From: Crossaster papposus
Taxonomy: Eukaryota > Echinodermata > Asteroidea > Velatida > Solasteridae
Direction of reading: 5' to 3'
Length of the DNA stretch: 64,000 nt
Assembly (NCBI GenBank): GCA_037893245.1
Contig: JBAIAA010000865.1
Coordinates: 248,001-312,000 of the forward strand
Positions 10,866-21,830 of the stretch are shown here, one piece after another. Under the pieces are notes generated by a model. The model ran no database searches and was not told the origin of the DNA. It saw nothing but the letters and a program-made list of their open reading frames with translations. Both the position numbers and the translations under genes were made by a program. Every line of letters begins with the position of its first letter. Position 1 is the first letter of the stretch.

Positions 10866-12720
10866 ACACGTGGATATACTCTATCTCTGTCTTCCACCTT
10901 TGCTGTTCCTTCTGAGCAGGCTTAGTGAGGTGTCATTCAGACACGTGGATATACTCTATCTCTGTCTTCTACCTCTGCTGTTCCTTCTGAGCAGGCTGAT
11001 AAGACACGTGGATATACTCTATCTCTGTCTTCCACCTCTGCTGTTCCTTCTGAGCAGGCTCAGTGAGGTGTAGATCAGACACGTGGATATACTCTATCTC
11101 TGTCTTCTACCTCTGCTGTTCCTTCTGAGCAGGATGAGTGAGACACGTGGATATACTCTATATCTGTCTTCTACCTCTGCTGTTCCTTCTGAGCAGGCTG
11201 AGTGAGACACGTGGATATACTCTATCTCTGTCTTCTACCTCTGCTGTTACTTCTGAGCAGGCTGAGTGAGGTGTAGATCAGACACGTGGATATACTCTAT
11301 ATCTGTCTTCTACCTCTGCTGTTCCTTCTGAGCAGGTTGAGTGAGACACGTGGATAAACTCTATCTCTGTCTTCTACCTCTGCTGTTCCTTCTGAGCAGG
11401 CTGAGTGAGACACGTGAATATACTCTATCTATCTTCTACCTCTGCTGTTCCTTCTGAGCAGGCTGAGTGAGGTGTAGATCAGACACGTGGATATACTCTA
11501 TCTCTGTCTTGTACCTATGCTGTTCCTTCTGAGCAGGCTGAGTGAGACACGTGGATATACTCTATCTATCTTCTACCTCTGCTTTTCCTTCTGAGAAGGC
11601 TGAGTGAGGTGTATATCAGACACGTGGATATACTCTATCTCTGTCTTGTACCTATGTTGTTCCTTTTGAGCAGGCTGAGTGAGGTGTAAATCAGACACGT
11701 GGATATACTCTATCTCTGTCTTCTACTTCTGCTGTTCCTTATGAACAGGCTGAGTGACGTGTAGATCAGACACGTGGATATACTCTATATCTGTCTTCTA
11801 CCTCTGCTGTTCCTTCTGAGCAGGCTGAGTGAGACACTTGGATATACTCTATCTCTGTCGTCTACCTTTGCTGTTTCTTCTGAGCAGGCTGAGTGAGGTG
11901 TCGATCAGACACGTGGATATACTCTATCTCTGTCTTCTACCTCTGCTGTTCCTTCTGAGCAGGCTGAGTGAGACACGTGGATATACTCTATCTCTGTCTT
12001 CTACCTCTGCTGTTCCTTCTGAACAGGCTGAGTGAGACACGTGGATATACTCTATCTCTGTCTTCTACCTCTGCTGTTCCTTCTGAGCAGGCTGAGTGAG
12101 ACACGTGGATATACTCTATCTCTGTCTTCTACCTCTGCTGTTCCTTCTAAGCAGGCTGAGAGAGGTGTAGATCAGACACGTGGATATACTCTATCTCTGT
12201 CTTCTACTTCTGCTGTTCCTTCTGAGCAGGCTGAGTGAGACACGTGGATATACTCTGTCTCTGTCTTCTACCTCTGCTGTTCCTTCTGAGCAGACTGAGT
12301 GAGACACGTGGATATACTCAATCTTTGTCTTCTACCTCTGCTGTTCCTTATGAACAGGCTGAGTGAAGTGTAAATCAGACACGTGGATATACTCTATCTC
12401 TGTGTTCTACCTCTGCTGTTCCTTCTGAGCAGGCTGAGTGAGACACGTGGATATACTCTATCTCTGTCGTCTACCTCTGCTGTTCCTTCTGAGCAGGCTG
12501 AGTGAAGTCTCGATCAGACACGTGGATATACTCTATCTCTGTCTTCTACCTCTGCTGTTCCTTCTGAGCAGGCTCAGTGAGACACGTGGATATACTCTAT
12601 CTCTGTCTTCTACCTCTGCTGTTCCTTATGAGCAGGCTGAGTGAGGTGCAGATCGGACACGTTGATATACTCTATCTCTATCTTCTACCTCTGCTTTTCC
12701 TTCTAAGCAGGCTGAGTGAG
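10866..12720. repeat. Beta-type 27-mer HOR (1855 bp), copy 2
   Basis: Direct tandem copy of 9011-10865. Marker pairs at an offset of 1855 include ACACTTGG at 9979/11834 and GTCGTC units at 10588/12443. A third copy starts at 12721 but departs after about 160 bp, where TCTTTCACC replaces TCTTCCACC near 12881. Copy 2 shares GTGTCATTCAG with the start of copy 3, while copy 1 has GTGTAATTCAG, giving an order of relatedness. Confidence 0.9.
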
Positions 12721-13147
12721 ACACGTGGATATACTCTATCTCTGTCTTCCACCTTTGCTGTTCCTTCTGAGCAGGCTTAGTGAGGTGTCATTCAGACACG
12801 TGGATATACTCTATCTCTGTCTTCTACCTCTGCTGTTCCTTCTGAGCAGGCTGATAAGACACGTGGATATACTCTATCTCTGTCTTTCACCTCTGCTGTT
12901 CCTTCTGAGCAGGCTGAGTGAGGTGTAGATCATACACGTGGATATACTATATCTCTGTCTTCTACCTCTGCTGTTCCTTCTGAGCAGGATGAGTGAGACA
13001 CGTGGATATACTATATATCTGTCTTCTACCTCGGCTGTTCCTTCTGAGCAGGCTGAGTGAGTTGTAGATCAGACACGTGGATATACTCTATCTCTGTCTT
13101 CTACCTCTGCTGTTCCTTCTGGGCAGGCTGAGTGAGGTGTAGATCAG

Positions 13148-13286
13148 ACACGTGGATATACTCTATCTCTGTCTTCTACCTCTGCTGTTCCTTCTGAGCA
13201 GGCTGAGTGAGACACGTGGATATACTCTATCTCTGTCTTCTACCTCTGCTGTTCCTTCTGAGCAGGCTGAGTGAGGTGTAGATCAG
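13148..13286. repeat. Canonical A+B dimer (64 + 75 bp), reference unit
   Basis: This pair matches what I read as the consensus throughout: A subunit 13148-13211 (64 bp), B subunit 13212-13286 (75 bp). The only length difference is the 11-bp GTGTAGATCAG at 13276-13286. The 139-bp dimer is also the usual step by which larger duplicates differ in length elsewhere in the array. Confidence 0.9.
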
Positions 13287-14353
13287 ACACGTGGATATAC
13301 TCTATATCTGTCTTCTACCTCTGCTGTTCCTTCTGAGCAGGTTGAGTGAGACACGTGGATAAACTCTATCTCTGTCTTCTACCTCTGCTGTTCCTTCTGA
13401 GCAGGCTGAGTGAGACACGTGGATATACTCTATATCTGTCTTCTACCTCTGCTGTTTCTTATGAACAGGCTGAGTGAGGTGTAGATCAGACACGTGGATA
13501 TACTCTATCTCTGTCTTCTACCTCTGCTGTTCCTTCTGAGCAGGCTGAGTGAGGTGTAGATCATACTCGTGGATATACCCTATCTCTGTCTTCTACCTCT
13601 GCTGTTCCTTCTGAACAGACTGAGTGAGACACGTGGATATACTCTATCTTTGTCTTCTACCTCTGCTGTTCCTTCTGAGCAGGCTGAGTGAGGTGTAGAT
13701 CAGACACGTGGATATACTCTATCTCTGACTTGTACCTCTGCTGTTCCTTCTGAGCAGGCTGAGTGAGACACGTGGATATACTCTATCTCTGTCTTCTACC
13801 TCTGCTGTTACTTATGAGCAGGCTGAGTGAGGTGTAGATCAGACACTTGGATATACTCTATCTCTGTCTTGTACCTCTGCTGTTCCTTCTGAGCAGGCTG
13901 AGTGAGACACGTGGATATACTCTATATCTGTCTTCTACCTCTGCTGTTTCTTATGAACAGGCTGAGTGAGGTGTAGATCAGACACGTGGATATACTCTAT
14001 CTCTGTCTTCTACCTATGCTGTTCCTTCTGAGCAGGCTGAGTGAGGTGTAGATCATACTCGTGGATATACTCTATCTCTGTCTTCTACCTATGCTGTTCC
14101 TTCTGAGCAGACTGAGTGAGACACGTGGATATACTCTATATTTGTCTTCTACCTCTGCTGTTCCTTCTGAGCAGGCTGAGTGAGGTGTAGATCAGACACG
14201 TGGATATACTATATCTCTGTCTTCTACCTCTGCTGTTCCTTCTGAGCAGGCTGAGTGAGACACGTGGATAAACTCTATTTCTGTCTTCTACCTTTGCTGT
14301 TCCTTCTGAGCAGGCTGAGTGAGACACGTGGATATACTCTATCTCTGTCTTCT

Positions 14354-14393
14354 ACCTCTGCTGTTCCTTCTGTACCTCTGCTGTTCCTTCTGA
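14354..14393. repeat. 20-bp internal duplication inside a subunit
   Basis: ACCTCTGCTGTTCCTTCTG followed by T or A occurs twice in direct succession (14354-14373, 14374-14393). The next unit reads GAGACGTGG, lacking two bases and so its CACGTG. The same double aberration recurs at 26169 and 27790 (offsets 11815 and 1621), so it arose once and was then spread by duplication. Confidence 0.88.
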
Positions 14394-15450
14394 GCAGGCT
14401 GAGTGAGACGTGGATAAACTCTATTTCTGTCTTCTACCTTTGCTGTTCCTTCTGAGCAGGCTGAGTGAGACACGTGGATACACTCTATCTCTGTCGTCTA
14501 CCTCTGCTGTTCCTTCTGAGCAGGTTGAGTGAGGTGTCGATCAGACACGTGGATATACTCTATCTCTGTCTTCTACCTCTGCTGTTCCTTCTGAGCAGGC
14601 TGAGTGAGAAACGTGGATATACTCTATCTCTGTCTTCTACCTCTGCTGTTCCTTATGAGCAGGCTGAGTGAGGTGTAGATCAGACACGTGGATATACTTT
14701 ATCTCTGTCTTCTACCTCTGCTGTTCCTTCTGAGCAGGCTGAGTGAGGTGTAGATCAGACACGTTGATATACTCTATCTCTATCTTCTACCTCTGCTTTT
14801 CCTTCTGAGCAGGCTGAGTGAGACACGTGGATATACTCTATCTCTGTCTTCCACCTTTGCTGTTCCTTCTGAGCAGGCTTAGTGAGGTGTAATTCAGACA
14901 CGTGGATATACTCTATCTCTGTCTTCTACCTCTGCTGTTCCTTCTGAGCAGGCTGATAAGACACGTGGATATACTCTATCTCTGTCTTTCACCTCTGCTG
15001 TTCCTTCTGAGCAGGCTGAGTGAGGTGTAGATCAGACACGTGGATATACTCTATCTCTGTCTTCTACCTCTGCTGTTCCTTCTGAGCAGGATGAGTGAGA
15101 CACGTGGATATACTATATATCTGTCTTCTACCTCTGCTGTTCCTTTTGAGCAGGCTGAGTGAGTTGTAGATCAGACACGTGGATATACTCTATCTCTGTC
15201 TTCTACCTCTGCTGTTCCTTCTGGGCAGGCTGAGTGAGGTGTAGATCAGACACGTGGATATACTCTATCTCTGACTTGTACCTCTGCTGTTCCTTCTGAG
15301 CAGGCTGAGTGAGACACGTGGATATACTCTATCTCTGTCTTCTACCTCTGCTGTTTCTTATGAGCATGCTGAGTGAGGTGTAGATCAGACACTTGGATAT
15401 ACTCTATCTCTGTCTTGTACCTCTGCTGTTCCTTCTGAGCAGGCTGAGTG

Positions 15451-16570
15451 AGACACTTGGATATACTGTATCTCTGTCTTGTACCTCTGCTGTTTCTTCT
15501 GAGCAGGCTGAGTGAGACACGTGGATATACTCTATCTCTGTCTTCTACCTCTGCTGTTTCTTATGAGCAGGCTGAGTGAGGTGTAGATCAGACACGTTGA
15601 TATACTCTATCTCTATCTTCTACCTCTGCTTTTCCTTCTGAGCAGGCTGAGTGAGACACGTGGATATACTCTATCTCTGTCGTCTACCTCTGCTGTTCCT
15701 TCTGAGCAGGCTGAGTGAGGTGTCGATCAGACACGTGGATATACTCTATCTCTGTCTTCTACCTCTGCTGTTCCTTCTGAGCAGGCTGAGTGTGGTGTAT
15801 ATCAGACACGTGGATATACTCTATCTCTGTCTTGTACCTCTGCTGTTCCTTCTGAGCAGGCTGAGTGAGACACGCGGATATACTCTATCTCTGTCTTCTA
15901 CCTCTGCTGTTCCTTATGAACATGCTGAGTGAAGTGTAAATCAGACACGTGGATATACTCTATCTCTGTGTTCTACCTCTGCTGTTCCTTCTGAGCAGGC
16001 TGAGTGAGACACGTGGATATACTGTATCTCTGTCGTCTACCTCTGCTGTTCCTTCTGAGGAGGCTGAGTGAGGTGTAGATCATACTCGTGGATATACTCT
16101 ATCTCTGTCTTCTACCTCTGCTGTTCCTTCTGAGCAGACTGAGTGAGACACGTGGATATACTCTATATTTGTCTTCTACCTCTGCTGTTCCTTCTGAGCA
16201 GGCTGAGTGAGGTGTAGATCAGACACATGGATATACTCTATCTCTGTCTTCTACCTCTGCTGTTCCTTCTGAGCAGGCTGAGTGAGACACGTGGATATAC
16301 TCTATCTCTGTCTTCTACCTCTGCTGTTCCTTTTGAGCAGGCTGAGTGAGGTGTAGATCAGACACGTAGATATACTCTATCTCTGTCTTCTACCTCTGCT
16401 GTTCCTTCTGAGCAGGCTGAGTGAGACACGTGAATAAACTCTATTTCTGTCTTCTACCTTTGCTGTTCCTTCTGAGCAGGCTGAGTGAGACACGTGGATA
16501 TACTCTATCTCTGTCTTCTACCTCTGCTGTTCCTTCTGAGCAGGCTGAGTGTGGTGTATATCAGACACGT
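15451..16570. repeat. Gamma sub-block with 2221/2082-bp repeat, copy 1
   Basis: Contains ACTGTATCTC, ACACGTTGATATAC, GTCGTC, GTGTGGTGTATATCAG, ACACGCGGATAT, GAACATGCTGAG, CTTCTGAGGAGG and ACACGTGAATAAAC units in that order. It recurs at about 17672-18652 (offset 2221, then 2082 after loss of 139 bp), at 29213 and beyond, 31295 and beyond, and 35323 and beyond. It also contains a CACATG (16225-16230) in place of CACGTG. Confidence 0.8.
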
Positions 16571-17671
16571 GGATATACTCTATCTCTGTCTTCTACCTCT
16601 GCTGTTCCTTCTGAGCAGGCTGAGTGAGGTGTAGATCAGACACGTTGATATACTCTATCTCTATCTTCTACCTCTGCTTTTCCTTCTGAGCAGGCTGAGT
16701 GAGACACGTGGATATACTCTATCTCTGTCTTCCACCTTTGCTGTTCCTTCTGAGCAGGCTTAGTGAGGTGTAATTCAGACACGTGGATATACTCTATCTC
16801 TGTCTTCTACCTCTGCTGTTCCTTCTGAGCAGGCTGATAAGACACGTGGATATACTCTATCTCTGTCTTTCACCTCTGCTGTTCCTTCTGAGCAGGCTGA
16901 GTGAGGTGTAGATCAGACACGTGGATATACTCTATCTCTGTCTTCTACCTCTGCTGTTCCTTCTGAGCAGGATGAGTGAGACACGTGGATATACTATATA
17001 TCTGTCTTCTACCTCTGCTGTTCCTTTTGAGCAGGCTGAGTGAGTTGTAGATCAGACACGTGGATATACTCTATCTCTGTCTTCTACCTCTGCTGTTCCT
17101 TCTGGGCAGGCTGAGTGAGGTGTAGATCAGACACGTGGATATACTCTATCTCTGTCTTCTACCTCTGCTGTTCCTTCTGAGCAGGCTGAGTGAGACACGT
17201 GGATATACTATATCTCTGTCTTCTACCTCTGCTGTTCCTTTTGAGCAGGCTGAGTGAGGTGTAGATCAGACACGTAGATATACTCTATATCTGTCTTCTA
17301 CCTCTGCTGTTCCTTCTGAGCAGGTTGAGTGAGACACGTGGATAAACTCTATCTATGTCTTCTACCTCTGCTGTTCCTTCTGAGCAGGCTGAGTGAGACA
17401 CGTGAATATACTCTATCTATCTTCTACCTCTGCTGTTCCTTCTGAGCAGGCTGAGTGAGGTGTAGATCAGACACGTGGATATACTCTATCTCTGTCTTCT
17501 ACCTCTGCTGTTCCTTCTGAGCAGGCTGAGTGAGAAACGTGGATATACTCTATCTCTGTCTTCTACCTCTGCTGTTCCTTATGAGCAGGCTGAGTGAGGT
17601 GTAGATCAGACACGTGGATATACTTTATCTCTGTCTTCTACCTCTGCTGTTCCTTCTGAGCAGGCTGAGTG
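16571..17671. repeat. Gamma satellite between the two 2.2-kb copies
   Basis: About 1.1 kb of the same subunits carrying the TCTTCCACCTTTGC/GCTTAGTGAG, GCTGATAAG, TCTTTCACC, GGATGAG, GAGTTGTAG and CTTCTGGGCAG series. This marker order is close to 14820-15240 and recurs at about 30060-31080 and 34090-35110. Confidence 0.75.
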
Positions 17672-19052
17672 AGACACGTGGATATACTGTATCTCTGTCT
17701 TGTACCTCTGCTGTTTCTTCTGAGCAGGCTGAGTGAGACACGTGGATATACTCTATCTCTGTCTTCTACCTCTGCTGTTTCTTATGAGCAGGCTGAGTGA
17801 GGTGTAGATCAGACACGTTGATATACTCTATCTCTATCTTCTACCTCTGCTTTTCCTTCTGAGCAGGCTGAGTGAGACACGTGGATATACTCTATCTCTG
17901 TCGTCTACCTCTGCTGTTCCTTCTGAGCAGGCTGAGTGAGGTGTCGATCAGACACGTGGATATACTCTATCTCTGTCTTCTACCTCTGCTGTTCCTTCTG
18001 AGCAGGCTGAGTGTGGTGTATATCAGACACGTGGATATACTCTATCTCTGTCTTGTACCTCTGCTGTTCCTTCTGAGCAGGCTGAGTGAGACACGCGGAT
18101 ATACTCTATCTCTGTCTTCTACCTCTGCTGTTCCTTATGAACATGCTGAGTGAAGTGTAAATCAGACACGTGGATATACTCTATCTCTGTGTTCTACCTC
18201 TGCTGTTCCTTCTGAGCAGGCTGAGTGAGACACGTGGATATACTGTATCTCTGTCGTCTACCTCTGCTGTTCCTTCTGAGGAGGCTGAGTGAGGTGTAGA
18301 TCATACTCGTGGATATACTCTATCTCTGTCTTCTACCTCTGCTGTTCCTTCTGAGCAGACTGAGTGAGACACGTGGATATACTCTATATTTGTCTTCTAC
18401 CTCTGCTGTTCCTTCTGAGCAGGCTGAGTGAGGTGTAGATCAGACACGTGGATATACTCTATCTCTGTCTTCTACCTCTGCTGTTCCTTCTGAGCAGGCT
18501 GAGTGAGACACGTGAATAAACTCTATTTCTGTCTTCTACCTTTGCTGTTCCTTCTGAGCAGGCTGAGTGAGACACGTGGATATACTATATCTCTGTCTTC
18601 TACCTCTGCTGTTCCTTCTGAGCAGGCTGAGTGTGGTGTATATCAGACACGTGGATATACTCTATCTCTGTCTTGTACCTCTGCTGTTCCTTCTGAGCAG
18701 GCTGAGTGAGACACGCGGATATACTCTATCTCTGTCTTCTACCTCTGCTGTTCCTTATGAACATGCTGAGTGAAGTGTAAATCAGACACGTGGATATACT
18801 CTATCTCTGTGTTCTACCTCTGCTGTTCCTTCTGAGCAGGCTGAGTGAGACACGTGGATATACTCTATCTCTGTCGTCTACCTCTGCTGTTCCTTCTGAG
18901 CAGGCTGAGTGAGGTGTCGATCAGACACGTGGATATACTCTATCTCTGTCTTCTACCTCTGCTGTTCCTTCTGAGCAGGCTGAGTGAGACACGTGGATAT
19001 ACTCTATCTCTGTCTTCTACCTCTGCTGTTCCTTATGAGCAGGCTGAGTGAG
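17672..19052. repeat. Gamma sub-block, copy 2, and local 620-bp repeat
   Basis: Up to about 18652 this follows 15451-16570, minus one 139-bp dimer. The GTGTGGTGTATATCAG - GTCTTGTACC - ACACGCGG - GAACATGCTG series at about 18010-18230 then recurs about 620 bp later (18630-18850). The block ends where the alpha marker ACACGTGAAT reappears at 19053. Confidence 0.75.
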
Positions 19053-21830
19053 ACACGTGAATATACTCTATCTATCTTCTACCTCTGCTGTTCCTTCTGA
19101 GCAGGCTGAGTGAGGTGTAGATCAGACACGTGGATATACTCTATCTCTGTCTTGTACCTATGCTGTTCCTTCTGAGCAGGCTGAGTGAGACACGTGGATA
19201 TACTCTATCTATCTTCTACCTCTGCTGTTCCTTCTGAGCAGGCTGAGTGAGGTGTATATCAGACACGTGGATATACTCTATCTCTGTCTTGTACCTATGT
19301 TGTTCCTTCTGAGCAGGCTGAGTGAGGTGTAAATCAGACACGTGGATATACTCTATCTCTGTCTTCTACTTCTGCTGTTCCTTATGAACAGGCTGAGTGA
19401 GGTGTAGATCAGACACGTGGATATACTATATATCTGTCTTCTACCTCTGCTGTTCCTTCTGAGCAGGCTGAGTGAGACACGTGGATATACTCTATCTCTG
19501 TCTTCTACCTCTGCTGTTCCTTCTAAGCAGGCTGAGAGAGGTGTAGATCAGACACGTGGATATACTCTATCTCTGTCTTCTACTTCTGCTGTTCCTTCTG
19601 AGCAGGCTGAGTGAGACACGTGGATATACTCTGTCTCTGTCTTCTACCTCTGCTGTTCCTTCTGAGCAGACTGAGTGAGACACGTGGATATACTCAATCT
19701 TTGTCTTCTACCTCTGCTGTTCCTTCTGAGCAGGCTGAGTGAGGTGTAGATTAGACACGTGGATATACTCTATCTCTGTCTTGTACCTCTGCTGTTCCTT
19801 CTGAGCAGGCTGAGTGAGACACGTGGATATACTATATCTCTGTCTTCTACCTTTGCTGTTCCTTATGAACAGGCTGAGTGAAGTGTAAATCAGACACGTG
19901 GATATACTCTATCTATGTGTTCTACCTCTGCTGTTCCTTCTGAGCAGGCTGAGTGAGACACGTGGATATACTCTATCTCTGTCGTCTACCTCTGCTGTTC
20001 CTTCTGAGCAGGCTGAGTGAGGTGTCGATCAGACACGTGGATATACTCTATCTCTGTCTTCTACCTCTGCTGTTCCTTCTCAGCAGGTTGAGTGAGACAC
20101 GTGGATAAACTCTATCTCTGTCTTCTACCTCTGCTGTTCCTTCTGAGCAGGCTGAGTGAGACACGTGAATATACTCTATCTATCTTCTACCTCTGCTGTT
20201 CCTTCTGAGCAGGCTGAGTGAGGTGTAGATCAGACACGTGGATATACTCTATCTCTGTCTTGTACCTATGCTGTTCCTTCTGAGCAGGCTGAGTGAGACA
20301 CGTGGATATACTCTATCTATCTTCTACCTCTGCTGTTCCTTCTGAGCAGGCTGAGTGAGGTGTATATCAGACACGTGGATATACTCTATCTCTGTCTTGT
20401 ACCTATGTTGTTCCTTCTGAGCAGGCTGAGTGAGGTGTAAATCAGACACGTGGATATACTCTATCTCTGTCTTCTACTTCTGCTGTTCCTTATGAACAGG
20501 CTGAGTGAGGTGTAGATCAGATACGTGGATATACTCTATATCTGTCTTCTACCTCTGCTGTTCCTTCTGAGCAGGCTGAGTGAGACACGTGGATATACTC
20601 TATCTCTGTCTTCTACCTCTGCTGTTCCTTCTAAGCAGGCTGAGAGAGGTGTAGATCAGACACGTGGATATACTCTATCTCTGTCTTCTACTTCTGCTGT
20701 TCCTTATGAACAGGCTGAGTGAGGTGTAGATCAGATACGTGGATATACTCTATATCTGTCTTCTACCTCTGCTGTTCCTTCTGAGCAGGCTGAGTGAGAC
20801 ACGTGGATATACTCTATCTCTGTCTTCTACCTCTGCTGTTCCTTCTAAGCAGGCTGAGAGAGGTGTAGATCAGACACGTGGATATACTCTATCTCTGTCT
20901 TCTACTTCTGCTGTTCCTTCTGAGCAGGCTGAGTGAGACACGTGGATATACTCAATCTTTGTCTTCTACCTCTGCTGTTCCTTCTGAGCAGGCTGAGTGA
21001 GACACGTGGATATACTCTATCTCTGTCGTCTACCTCTGCTGTTCCTTCTGAGCAGGCTGAGTGAGGTGTCGATCAGACACGTGGATATACTCTATCTCTG
21101 TCTTCTACCTCTGCTGTTCCTTCTCAGCAGGTTGAGTGAGACACGTGGATAAACTCTATCTCTGTCTTCTACCTCTGCTGTTCCTTCTGAGCAGGCTGAG
21201 TGAGACACGTGAATATACTCTATCTATCTTCTACCTCTGCTGTTCCTTCTGAGCAGGCTGAGTGAGGTGTAGATCAGACACGTGGATATACTCTATCTCT
21301 GTCTTGTACCTATGCTGTTCCTTCTGAGCAGGCTGAGTGAGACACGTGGATATACTCTATCTATCTTCTACCTCTGCTGTTCCTTCTGAGCAGGCTGAGT
21401 GAGGTGTATATCAGACACGTGGATATACTCTATCTCTGTCTTGTACCTATGTTGTTCCTTCTGAGCAGGCTGAGTGAGGTGTAAATCAGACACGTGGATA
21501 TACTCTATCTCTGTCTTCTACTTCTGCTGTTCCTTATGAACAGGCTGAGTGAGGTGTAGATCAGATACGTGGATATACTCTATATCTGTCTTCTACCTCT
21601 GCTGTTCCTTCTGAGCAGGCTGAGTGAGACACGTGGATATACTCTATCTCTGTCTTCTACCTCTGCTGTTCCTTCTAAGCAGGCTGAGAGAGGTGTAGAT
21701 CAGACACGTGGATATACTCTATCTCTGTCTTCTACGTCTGCTGTTCCTTCTGAGCAGGCTGAGTGAGACACGTGGATATACTCAATCTTTGTCTTCTACC
21801 TCTGCTGTTCCTTCTGAGCAGGCTGAGTGA
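19053..21830. repeat. Second alpha-type block (1108- and 1044-bp HORs)
   Basis: ACACGTGAAT markers at 19053, 20161 and 21205 give periods of 1108 and 1044 bp. The first period repeats the subunit order of 2689-3796 exactly (offset 16364). The second has a local 214-bp duplication (units at 20521 and 20735, both starting ATACGTGG) and lacks several units between the CTCAATCTTTG and GTCGTC units. Confidence 0.85.

Larger units (their letters stand above)
12721..15450. repeat. Gamma-type satellite block, first part
   Basis: Starts as a partial third beta copy and changes to a different marker set: TCTTTCACC, CTTCTGGGCAG, GAGTTGTAG, CATACTCGTGG, TCTGACTTG, GTTTCTTATG and GGATAAACTCTATTTC. The segment about 13685-15170 recurs near 27121-28606 (offset 13436). 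Part of it also recurs at 25500-26814 (offset 11815). Confidence 0.8.
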
